Of a stretch of DNA of 64,000 nt, positions 38,878 to 46,555 are shown in pieces. The notes beneath the pieces were generated by a model. That model worked only from the letters and a program-made list of their open reading frames with translations. It searched no databases and was not told the origin of the DNA. Made by a program: the position numbers and the translations under genes. The DNA lies in NCBI RefSeq assembly GCF_030372765.1, contig NZ_JAUCMW010000002.1, forward strand, positions 363,864-427,863, written 5' to 3'. Source of the stretch: Labilibaculum sp. K2S (lineage in GTDB: Bacteria; Bacteroidota; Bacteroidia; Bacteroidales; Marinifilaceae). The stretch's first letter is position 1. The number at the start of each line of letters is the position of its first letter.

Positions 38878-39138
38878 ATGGCACATAAAAAAGGAGCCGG
38901 TAGTTCCAGAAATGGTAGAGAATCGGAAAGTAAGCGATTAGGAGTTAAGATTTTTGGTGGGCAATTTGCTAAAGCTGGAAGCATTCTTATTCGTCAAAGA
39001 GGAACAAAACACAACCCTGGTGAAAATGTAGGTATTGGTAGAGATCATACTCTTTTTGCTCTTGTTCCTGGAACAGTAGTTTTTAGAAAGAAAAGAGATG
39101 ACAAATCTTACGTTTCTATTGAACCTTTAGCTGAATAG
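38878..39138 (+). CDS. rpmA: 50S ribosomal protein L27
   Basis: An 86-residue ribosomal protein whose N-terminal tail reaches the peptidyl-transferase centre. [24 protein letters not shown] and [23 protein letters not shown] are diagnostic. It begins directly with MAHKKG, without the cleavable N-terminal extension found in Firmicutes. Operon partner of rplU. Confidence 0.97.
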   Translation: MAHKKGAGSSRNGRESESKRLGVKIFGGQFAKAGSILIRQRGTKHNPGENVGIGRDHTLFALVPGTVVFRKKRDDKSYVSIEPLAE

Positions 39139-39160
39139 ATTATTTAGCTTTAAAATATTT

Positions 39161-39206
39161 AAATCTCCTGCTTTATTTCGTATAAAGACAGGAGATTTTT
39201 TTATTT
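39161..39206 (+). terminator. Terminator of rplU-rpmA
   Basis: Stem AAATCTCCTG (39161-39170) / CAGGAGATTT (39189-39198) followed by a T run. Confidence 0.85.
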
Positions 39207-39251
39207 TTATAGTCTGAAAGTTATAGATATAATCATTTACAAAAGATACTG

Positions 39252-40526
39252 ATGTTAAGCCTCAAATACCTACAGGAAAACAAAGACGAAGCCATTAAAG
39301 CTTTGAAGATCAAAAATTTCGACGCAACAGAAATCATCGGGAAAATTATCGTTCTTGACGAAAAAAGAAAAGAAAGCCAAGTAAAATTAGATGCCACACT
39401 GGCAGAAATGAACGGTTTATCTAAAGAAATTGGAATGCTTTTTAAAAGTGGAAAAGCTGATGAGGCGAATGCTGCAAAAGAAAAAACCGGAGAATTGAAG
39501 GATTCTATTGCTGAGTTAACTGCGATTCAGAACAGTACAATTCAGGAATTAAATGATTTGCTGCTTCAAATTCCGAATACACCGCATTCATCGGTTCCTG
39601 CCGGTAAAGGTGAAAACGAAAATGTTATTGAAAAAACGTGTGGAATTATTCCAAAACTGCACGCCGAAGCAATTCCTCACTGGGAATTAGCTAAGAAATA
39701 CAATATTATTGATTTCGAATTGGGAAATAAAATCACCGGAGCTGGTTTCCCTTTATACAGAGGCAAAGGTGCAATTCTTCAAAGAGCATTAATCAATTTC
39801 TTTTTGGATGAAAACCGCAAAGCCGGTTACGAAGAAGTAATTCCTCCATTGGTTGTGAACGAAGCTTCAGGATACGGAACCGGCCAATTGCCAGATAAAG
39901 AAGGCCAGATGTATCATGTAACCGAGGATAACTTGTATTTAATACCTACTGCTGAAGTACCGGTAACAAACATTTACCGCGATGTTATTTTGAAAGAAGA
40001 AGATTTCCCGGTAAAGAATACTGCTTATTCTGCTTGCTTTAGAAGAGAAGCCGGATCGTACGGAAAAGATGTACGTGGCTTAAATCGTCTGCATCAGTTC
40101 GACAAAGTAGAAATTGTACAATTACAGCATCCTGACAAATCATACGAAGCTCTTGAAGGAATGGTAGCCCACGTTGAGGGTCTTATCCTGAAATTGGAAC
40201 TTCCTTACCGCCTGCTTCGCTTATGTGGTGGTGACACAAGTTTTACTGCCGCTCTTACTTTCGATTTTGAAGTATTTTCTGCAGCGCAAGAAAAATGGCT
40301 GGAAGTAAGTTCTGTTTCTAATTTTGAAGCCTATCAATCGAATCGTTTGAAATTACGCTACAAAGGTAAGGATATGAAAAAACCTGAACTGGCACATACT
40401 TTAAACGGAAGTGCACTGGCATTGCCCAGAATTGTAGCTGCCTTGCTTGAAAATAATCAAACACCTGAAGGAATCAGAATTCCAGAAGCATTGGTTCCTT
40501 ACACTGGATTTGAGCTAATCGACTAA
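39252..40526 (+). CDS. serS: Serine--tRNA ligase
   Basis: A 424-residue class II aminoacyl-tRNA synthetase. The N-terminal coiled-coil arm that contacts the long variable arm of tRNA-Ser covers about residues 30-105. Motif 2 lies in ACFRREAGSYGKDVRGLNRLHQFDKVE and motif 3 in LAHTLNGSALALPRIVAALLE. The serine-binding TAEVPVTN is present. Length and motifs are complete. Confidence 0.96.
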   Translation: MLSLKYLQENKDEAIKALKIKNFDATEIIGKIIVLDEKRKESQVKLDATLAEMNGLSKEIGMLFKSGKADEANAAKEKTGELKDSIAELTAIQNSTIQELNDLLLQIPNTPHSSVPAGKGENENVIEKTCGIIPKLHAEAIPHWELAKKYNIIDFELGNKITGAGFPLYRGKGAILQRALINFFLDENRKAGYEEVIPPLVVNEASGYGTGQLPDKEGQMYHVTEDNLYLIPTAEVPVTNIYRDVILKEEDFPVKNTAYSACFRREAGSYGKDVRGLNRLHQFDKVEIVQLQHPDKSYEALEGMVAHVEGLILKLELPYRLLRLCGGDTSFTAALTFDFEVFSAAQEKWLEVSSVSNFEAYQSNRLKLRYKGKDMKKPELAHTLNGSALALPRIVAALLENNQTPEGIRIPEALVPYTGFELID

Positions 40527-40548
40527 AAGATATTTACTTAATTTTACG

Positions 40549-40578
40549 GCCCGGTTCGAAACAACCGGGCTTTTTTTA
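40549..40578 (+). terminator. Terminator of serS
   Basis: Perfect 8-bp stem GCCCGGTT (40549-40556) / AACCGGGC (40563-40570) with a 6-nt loop and a T run. Directly after it, TATTTTTG (40579-40586) matches the -7 promoter consensus and could start the next operon. Confidence 0.88.
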
Positions 40579-40615
40579 TATTTTTGAGTAGAGTATCATT
40601 CTTAAACCATCTGCT

Positions 40616-42433
40616 TTGAAAAAATTCATAGTAAGCATTCTCATTCTTATTTCATTTTTAGGATCAGAATCCGCCTATTCGCAAAACAATATCCAAACAG
40701 AAAGTCAGTTGGCTTTTAATTACTTTCGTGATAGAGAATACAGACCGGCATCGTCCCTATTCTTTAATCTGCATAAAATTACACGATCAAGAACCTATTT
40801 CAATTACTACATTGATTGCTTAATTCAACTTGAGGATTATCAGGAAGCAGAGAAAGCTATAAAAAAAGAAATTAAAAAAAATCCCGACGACCGCAGTTTT
40901 TTAATAGACTTGGGATTCGTTTACAAAATGGCAGGAGAAAGTGATCAAAGTCTGGCTCAATACAATAAAGTTTTAGAAAAATTGATCCCTGTCAGCAGTG
41001 AAATCACAAATATTGCTAACGCTTTCGTTCGAAAACGCGAATATGAATTCGCCATTAAGACTTACGAGACTGGCAGAAAACTAATCAATCAGGAGCATCT
41101 CTTTCACATTGAACTGGCAACTATTTTCCTGTCTCAGAGAGATTTTGAAAAGATGGTTGCGGAATACCTGCTGGCACTTTCAGTTGATCCAACGCAGATA
41201 AAAACGGTAGAAAACCATCTACAATCCGCACTCCTTCAGGATATCAATTCAAGTTTGGATCCTATTCTCAAAAATCAATTATTGCAAAAAATACAAACTG
41301 AGATTGAAAACCTAAGCTTTAAGGAATTGCTGCAATGGTATTTTATGCAGAAAAAACAGTTTCAAGCTGCTTTCACACAAGCAAGGTCGATAGATTTAAT
41401 CGGAAAAGAGGATGGATTCCGCCTGCTCTCCTTAGCAAGCGCAGCCAGAACAAATGATGATTTCGAAACAGCTCTTAAATGTTATCAACATGTTGTTGAT
41501 AAAGGATCTGCATCGCCCAATTATTTAAATGCCCGCATTGGTGATTTGGAAACCCGTTATCTTCTGCTTCAAAAACAAAATTCGACTTCGAAACCTGATT
41601 GGATTGAACTTTCGGTGCAGTATAAAAAATTCTTTTCGGAAGAGAATAATGCATTACAAAACAGCTCTGTTCTAATTCAATACACACACATTAATTCATT
41701 CTATTTGAATCAATCAGCAGAATCAATTGAACTATTGGAAAAAGCATTGGCAAGTTCAGGACTTAGTCAACAAAACAGATCGGAATTAAAACTTGAACTG
41801 GCAGATATAAAGCTATTTACCAACGAAAAATGGGATGCAATTCTACTGTATTCACAAATCGAAAAATCAAACAAAAACAACACGATAGGCTTCGAAGCAA
41901 AATACAAAAAAGCCAAAGTGTCTTACTTTATGGGCGAATTGAAATGGGCCAAAGCCCAGCTGGATGCGCTAAAAGGAAGTACTTCGAAACTAATAGCCAA
42001 CGATGCAATTTTCCTATCGCAATTGATTAGTGACAATACTACTTTAGATACAAGCTACACAGCCATGAAAACCTATGCTGAAGCAGAATTCCTGATCTAT
42101 CAGCGAAAAGATTCTTTAGCTCTTCTTAAGCTGAATGAATTGCTTGAAAATCATCCGGGACATTCACTAACTGATGAAGTTTATTTTCTGAAATATGAAA
42201 TCTTCAACAAAACAAATAAAACTGAGCAAGCACTTTTGGCCTTATCAAAAATTATAGAAGAACATCCATACGAAACTCTTGCTGCAAAGGCATTGTTTAC
42301 TCAGGGAGAACTGCTCGAAAGGTTAAACAATACGGAAAAAGCCATGGCGAATTACAAAAGTCTTGTGACTGAATATTCTGATAGCATCTACTCTGTTGAA
42401 GCCCGAAAAAAATTAAGTGAGCTAAGGAAGTGA
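40616..42433 (+). CDS. Tetratricopeptide-repeat protein, exported
   Basis: A 605-residue protein with a signal peptide (about residues 1-22, cleavage near SAYSQ) followed by TPR-like helical repeats throughout (for example PDDRSFLIDLGFVYKMAGESDQSLAQYNKVL near residue 85, and HPYETLAAKALFTQGELLERLNNTEKAMANYKSLVTEY near the end). The start is TTG; it gives a good signal peptide (MKKFIVSILILISFLGS) and no better ATG exists. Probably a periplasmic or surface scaffold; the partner is unknown. First gene of an operon with DUF4286, EamA and ruvC. Confidence 0.8.
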   Translation: MKKFIVSILILISFLGSESAYSQNNIQTESQLAFNYFRDREYRPASSLFFNLHKITRSRTYFNYYIDCLIQLEDYQEAEKAIKKEIKKNPDDRSFLIDLGFVYKMAGESDQSLAQYNKVLEKLIPVSSEITNIANAFVRKREYEFAIKTYETGRKLINQEHLFHIELATIFLSQRDFEKMVAEYLLALSVDPTQIKTVENHLQSALLQDINSSLDPILKNQLLQKIQTEIENLSFKELLQWYFMQKKQFQAAFTQARSIDLIGKEDGFRLLSLASAARTNDDFETALKCYQHVVDKGSASPNYLNARIGDLETRYLLLQKQNSTSKPDWIELSVQYKKFFSEENNALQNSSVLIQYTHINSFYLNQSAESIELLEKALASSGLSQQNRSELKLELADIKLFTNEKWDAILLYSQIEKSNKNNTIGFEAKYKKAKVSYFMGELKWAKAQLDALKGSTSKLIANDAIFLSQLISDNTTLDTSYTAMKTYAEAEFLIYQRKDSLALLKLNELLENHPGHSLTDEVYFLKYEIFNKTNKTEQALLALSKIIEEHPYETLAAKALFTQGELLERLNNTEKAMANYKSLVTEYSDSIYSVEARKKLSELRK

Positions 42434-42471
42434 AATTTAAATACCTTTGCCAAAACTAAAGACTGCAAGTA

Positions 42472-42774
42472 ATGATTATATACAATACCAGCTATTTGAT
42501 CGAAAATTCTATGGAGAAAGAGTTTTGTGAATGGATGAAAACAAAATTTATCCCATTACTCAAAGAAACCGGAACCTTTTCTGCCTGTTATTTTTGCAAA
42601 GTAATGGTTGCAACAAAAGATGAAGGCTTAACCTATTCTCTTCAACTTCTATTCAAAAACAAAGAACTATTCACTAAATATCACGGTAGTTTCGAGCCAA
42701 GAGTGAAAGCCGTTTTCGAAGCAAAATACAGAAGCCTGGTAATGAGTTTTTCATCCTTGCTGGAAGAAGCATAA
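42472..42774 (+). CDS. DUF4286 family protein
   Basis: A 100-residue soluble protein that matches DUF4286 in size and sequence (MIIYNTSYLIENSMEKEFCEWMKTKFIPLL; TYSLQLLFKN; fourth-quarter region around YHGSFEPRVKAVFEAKY). It may adopt a small ferredoxin-like fold. No function is known. It lies 38 bp after the TPR gene and 11 bp before the EamA gene. Confidence 0.8.
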   Translation: MIIYNTSYLIENSMEKEFCEWMKTKFIPLLKETGTFSACYFCKVMVATKDEGLTYSLQLLFKNKELFTKYHGSFEPRVKAVFEAKYRSLVMSFSSLLEEA

Positions 42775-42785
42775 TTTCCAAGACT

Positions 42786-43679
42786 TTGGATACGCAAAAG
42801 AAAGCATACATTTACGCCCTGTCAGCAATCTTTTGCTGGTCAACAGTGGCGACAGCATTTAAAATTGCATTACGAGGAATGGATTTTCTTCATCTTCTGC
42901 TAATCTCTTCAGGAGTAGCCATGCTTTTTTTGGGCTGTTTACTTTTATTTACATCTCAATTACAAAAAACTTTTTCAGGAAGCACAAAGGATTATATTCG
43001 ATCGGCAGGATTGGGCTTTTTAAATCCATTTCTATACTATTTGGTGCTTTTAAAAGCGTACTCGATACTGCCTGCTCAATTTGCTTTGAGTCTGAACTAT
43101 ATCTGGCCTATTACCTTGGTACTGCTTTCGATCCCTTTACTAAAACATAAAATTGGATGGAAGAGTATCTCATGCATATTGGTAAGTTTTTCGGGTGTTG
43201 TGATTATCGCGAACAAAGGTTCATTCACATCTATTCAAACTCCAAATACCTTTGGAGTACTATTAGCTCTTTCCAGCTCTGTATTTTGGGCTCTATTCTG
43301 GTTATTTAATGTTCGCGATTTAAGAGAAGAAAAGAGTAAACTTTTTTTGAACATGGCTTTTGGATTTCTTTATATACTGATATCTATCACCCTGTTTTCT
43401 GAATTTCGCATGCCTGATTACAAAAGTATTTTAGCTGCTGTATATATTGGAGTTGTAGAATGTGGAATTGCCGCTGTATTCTGGTTAAAAGCATTAAAAA
43501 TGACAAGTTCAACAGATAAAATAAGCAATCTGGTTTTTTTGAGTCCGTTTGTTTCCTTGCTGTTTGTGCATCTTATTATCGGAGAATCTATCTATCTTAG
43601 TACTCTTGCAGGTCTGGTACTTATCATTTTGGGTATCGTACTGCAGAAATTTATTCGAAAAACCAATTCAATTGAGTAA
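42786..43679 (+). CDS. EamA/DMT-family transporter
   Basis: A 297-residue ten-helix DMT transporter with two EamA repeats. The N-terminus KKAYIYALSAIFCWSTVATAFKIALRG is typical of the family. The start codon is TTG, 11 bp after the DUF4286 gene. Its last 8 bp overlap the proposed TTG start of ruvC, indicating coupled translation. Substrate unknown. Confidence 0.82.
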   Translation: MDTQKKAYIYALSAIFCWSTVATAFKIALRGMDFLHLLLISSGVAMLFLGCLLLFTSQLQKTFSGSTKDYIRSAGLGFLNPFLYYLVLLKAYSILPAQFALSLNYIWPITLVLLSIPLLKHKIGWKSISCILVSFSGVVIIANKGSFTSIQTPNTFGVLLALSSSVFWALFWLFNVRDLREEKSKLFLNMAFGFLYILISITLFSEFRMPDYKSILAAVYIGVVECGIAAVFWLKALKMTSSTDKISNLVFLSPFVSLLFVHLIIGESIYLSTLAGLVLIILGIVLQKFIRKTNSIE

Positions 43680-44223
43680 CGACAGAATAATTATGGGAAT
43701 CGATCCTGGCACCAATCTAATGGGCTACGGACTAATAAGAGTTGTAGACAAAAAACCACAAATCTTGGTTTCAGGTGTCTTGAATCTCAAAAAAATTACT
43801 GATCCTTACATTAAGCTTCAGAAAATTTTCCAACGTACACTGCAGGTAATTGATGAATACAAACCCGATGAATTAGCTATTGAATCACAGTTTTTTGGAA
43901 AAAACATTCAATCAATGCTTAAATTAGGACGAGCTCAAGGTGTTGCAATTTCAGCAGCATTGCATCGCAACATTCCTATTTTTGAGTATGCTCCAAAAAA
44001 AATTAAACTTGCGATTACCGGCACAGGACTGGCCTCGAAAGAACAATTAGCCACCGTTCTTCAACGTTTTTTTGACTTGAAGGAATTCCCACAAAATTTG
44101 GATGAAACGGATGCCATTGCAATCGCAATGTGTCATTTTTTTCAGTCTAATACCATTGCATCTGCAGGTAAACCAAAATCTTGGGCTGATTTTGTAAAAA
44201 ATAATCCGGACAGGGTCAAATAA
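43672..44223 (+). CDS. ruvC: Holliday junction resolvase RuvC
   Basis: A 183-residue RNase H-fold endonuclease that cuts four-way DNA junctions with RuvAB. The first catalytic Asp is in MGIDPGTNLMGYGLI, the Glu in DELAIESQFFGKN, and the C-terminal acidic pair in LDETDAIAIAMCHFF. The open frame extends upstream into the EamA gene, but that sequence is unlike RuvC. The TTG at 43672 gives MSNDRIIMGIDPG, the usual spacing before the catalytic Asp. The ATG at 43693 would remove part of the first strand. Confidence 0.93.
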   Translation: MSNDRIIMGIDPGTNLMGYGLIRVVDKKPQILVSGVLNLKKITDPYIKLQKIFQRTLQVIDEYKPDELAIESQFFGKNIQSMLKLGRAQGVAISAALHRNIPIFEYAPKKIKLAITGTGLASKEQLATVLQRFFDLKEFPQNLDETDAIAIAMCHFFQSNTIASAGKPKSWADFVKNNPDRVK

Positions 44224-44240
44224 TTTTTAATTATATCGCA

Positions 44241-44266
44241 AAAAAAAAGCCACTTAAAAAGTGGCT
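44241..44266 (-). terminator. Terminator of greA-HIT
   Basis: Stem AGCCACTT / AAGTGGCT (44248-44255 and 44259-44266). The A run at 44241-44247 becomes a T run on the minus strand, so it terminates the minus-strand HIT gene rather than ruvC. Confidence 0.75.
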
Positions 44267-44291
44267 AATATCTCTATTGGAAGAATTGATT

Positions 44292-44687
44292 CTATTTAAA
44301 ATTCTCTCTGATTTTTGCAGCAATTTCGGCCAGCTTATCAGATGAAATTTCCAATTTTGGATTCGCAAAGTTTAAATCTCCAACATTGTTTATCGGCACC
44401 AGGTGAATGTGAGTATGCGGAACCTCTATACCAATAACAGCAATTCCAATTCTTTTGCATTCAATGGTCTTCTCAATGGCCTTCGCTACGCGTTTGGCAA
44501 AAAGATTTAATCCAGCTAAAACATCATCATCCAAATCAAAAATATAGTCAACCTCCTGCTTTGGAATCACCAAAGTGTGACCTAATGCCAAAGGGCTGAT
44601 GTCCAAAAAAGCAAAATAGTTCTCATCTTCAGCTATTTTGTGGCAAGGAATTTCGCCATTTACTATTTTTGTGAAAATTGAAGCCAT
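44292..44687 (-). CDS. HIT family nucleotide-binding protein
   Basis: A 131-residue histidine-triad protein that hydrolyses or transfers nucleotide phosphoramidates and related compounds. The triad is HTHIHLVPI near the C-terminal third, with the family N-terminus ASIFTKIVNGEIPCHKIAEDENYFAFLDISPLALGHTLVIPK. It lies 33 bp after greA and is probably co-transcribed. The substrate is not known. Confidence 0.9.
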   Translation of the reverse strand: MASIFTKIVNGEIPCHKIAEDENYFAFLDISPLALGHTLVIPKQEVDYIFDLDDDVLAGLNLFAKRVAKAIEKTIECKRIGIAVIGIEVPHTHIHLVPINNVGDLNFANPKLEISSDKLAEIAAKIRENFK

Positions 44688-44720
44688 ATCCGTGTGTTTC
44701 TGATTTTTTACCCGCTGTAA

Positions 44721-45194
44721 CTATAAAGAAATATCAATAATTTCAAATGGAATTAAACCATTTGGAACCTGTATTTCAACAACATCTCCAATAACCTTTC
44801 CAATTAAACCTTTGGCAATCGGCGTATTGATTGATAGTTTCCCATTCTTAAAATCAGCCTCGGTTTCGGACACTAAAGTATAAGCCATTACGGCACCATT
44901 TTTTTGATTCTTAATGGTAACCTTCGTCATCATCTGAACCTTTGAGGTATCAATTTTAGTCTCATCAATTACCCGGCTATTTGCCAGAATACCTCTTAAT
45001 TGTGAAATTTTGGCTTCCAATAAACCTTGAGCTTCTTTTGCAGCATCATACTCGGCATTTTCCGACAAGTCTCCCTTGTCGATTGCTTCACCAATTTGTT
45101 TGGAAATATTTGGACGTTCGATCGTCTCAAGATGTTCCACTTCTGCTCTTAGTTTTTTTAGTCCTTCGGCTGTTACATATGAATAACCAGACAT
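44721..45194 (-). CDS. greA: Transcription elongation factor GreA
   Basis: A 157-residue factor that rescues backtracked RNA polymerase by stimulating transcript cleavage. The N-terminal coiled-coil hairpin carries the tip acidic residues in GDLSENAEYDAAKEAQ (about residues 41-56), and the C-terminal FKBP-like domain covers about 85-157 (INTPIAKGLIGKVIGDVVEIQVP). Typical length. Confidence 0.95.
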   Translation of the reverse strand: MSGYSYVTAEGLKKLRAEVEHLETIERPNISKQIGEAIDKGDLSENAEYDAAKEAQGLLEAKISQLRGILANSRVIDETKIDTSKVQMMTKVTIKNQKNGAVMAYTLVSETEADFKNGKLSINTPIAKGLIGKVIGDVVEIQVPNGLIPFEIIDISL

Positions 45195-45292
45195 AATTCC
45201 CTCCTATTTAAATTCTTATAATTCTAATCTATTTGATCGACAACGATCTAAAAAACAAAAAGAATTTCGATTATTCGAAACTCTTCTGGGTA

Positions 45293-45300
45293 CAAATATA
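45293..45300 (-). promoter_or_regulatory. Candidate -7 element for greA
   Basis: On the minus strand this reads TATATTTG, an exact TAnnTTTG match about 100 bp before the greA ATG. No clear -33 TTTG at the right distance. Confidence 0.45.
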
Positions 45301-45372
45301 CAAATTTAGTATAAATGAACCCTTCCCTGTATTAAATAACAGGAATCAATAAAAGTATACTTTTTTTTTGCT

Positions 45373-45813
45373 TTAGGTGTATCTTCTATCTAAAATCTCT
45401 TTGTGAATAATGGCCTTGCGCCAATCAATTTCTTCTTCCTGATCTTCTTCCAACTCATTCTGAACATCAGTATCACTGTAGATTGATTTTAAATCAGCAA
45501 AAACAGGTTCCTTTTTCTCTTCATGAACCTCTTCCTTCAATTTTTGCAGTCTTGTATATTCCTCCATCATTGTTTCCTTTGGTTCGGGAATTGTATCTTC
45601 TACAGGCTGAACGTAAGGTCTGGGTATTTCATTGCCCAGCAGGGTCTCAAAAAGTGTTTCGAATCCTCCCTGAGTTTCAGGCTCCGATCGTTGATGAATT
45701 TCTCCATCATCGGGAGGCAGAACAGCTGCCGGCTTCTTTTTTTTGAGAGCACCAACAATAACAAAGAGTGCCACTATAACATAGTACAATATATTCCCCC
45801 AACTATCGTCCAT
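45373..45813 (-). CDS. Single-pass membrane protein with acidic tail, unknown function
   Basis: A 146-residue protein: one N-terminal helix (about residues 8-22, ILYYVIVALFVIVGAL) followed by KKKK and a long acidic, proline-rich cytoplasmic tail (EIHQRSEPETQGG; PVEDTIPEPKET; ELEEDQEEEIDWRKAIIHKEILDRRY). The positive residues after the helix suggest the tail is cytoplasmic. The C-terminal short segment WRKAIIHKEILDR looks like a docking helix. No family is recognised. Divergent from the Rieske-like lipoprotein gene. Confidence 0.65.
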   Translation of the reverse strand: MDDSWGNILYYVIVALFVIVGALKKKKPAAVLPPDDGEIHQRSEPETQGGFETLFETLLGNEIPRPYVQPVEDTIPEPKETMMEEYTRLQKLKEEVHEEKKEPVFADLKSIYSDTDVQNELEEDQEEEIDWRKAIIHKEILDRRYT

Positions 45814-45903
45814 ACTGTTAAAATTAATTTAAAAGCTTAATTTTGCGAATGCCCGCACTATACCGGCAACAATTACGTTAATTAAAGAGTAAAACTAACT
45901 GCA

Positions 45904-46365
45904 ATGAGCCACAACAAATCAAATTTACCATTTTTTTTCCTTTTCTATCTTTTAAGCATCACTTTTTATTCGTGCAGTAAAGATACTAACGTGGATGAGA
46001 TCATCCCATATACCTATGTGAAGGGAACCATATATCTTAATTTTTACAGTGAACTAAATTCTGTAGGTAATGCCCTTTACTTTGATGAAATTGGCGCATC
46101 TGTTGGATATAACGGGCATGGATTTATTGTAGTTAGAACCAGTACTTCTGGATTTGCCGTTTTTGACGCAAGCTGCACTAATGATAGAGATTCAGAAGAA
46201 CATTTGAAAATTGAAGGTTCCTATGCAGAATGTCCTGTTTGCGGAAGTAAATTTAGTTTGTTAACCGGAGGATGGCCTTTTAATGATTCTGAGGCTAAAT
46301 ACAAATTAAAAGAATATCGAAACAGTTACTCTTCCAGTACAAACACATTAAATGTCCGCAATTAA
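45904..46365 (+). CDS. Rieske-like lipoprotein with altered cluster ligands
   Basis: A 153-residue lipoprotein: signal sequence with lipidated Cys24 (SITFYSC). The mature part resembles a Rieske domain. The second box reads CPVCGSKFSLLTGG (Cys110-Cys113), where a Rieske protein would have CPxHGSxF; the first box has Cys91 in FDASCTND, where CxH is expected. Both histidine ligands are therefore absent and three cysteines remain, so a standard [2Fe-2S] Rieske cluster is unlikely. It is a lone gene. Whether it binds iron, zinc or nothing cannot be told. Confidence 0.6.
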   Translation: MSHNKSNLPFFFLFYLLSITFYSCSKDTNVDEIIPYTYVKGTIYLNFYSELNSVGNALYFDEIGASVGYNGHGFIVVRTSTSGFAVFDASCTNDRDSEEHLKIEGSYAECPVCGSKFSLLTGGWPFNDSEAKYKLKEYRNSYSSSTNTLNVRN

Positions 46366-46555
46366 ATTAATTCCATAACAATAGTTCCCTTACCTAGTGA
46401 ACTAATTTTAACAGGTTAAAAATAAGAAAATCAGGATACAATCAAAATCTTATAAAATTTACTTTTTAAAATTTTAATCAGTCCAAGTCTTGTTTCACTT
46501 TACAATAATGCATAATTTGATAGGGAATTCACCTAACTAATTTAATCTCTATCCT

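Noticed and set aside
43549..43671. N-terminal extension of ruvC into the EamA gene
   Set aside because: The extra residues are a shifted-frame reading of EamA coding sequence and unlike RuvC.
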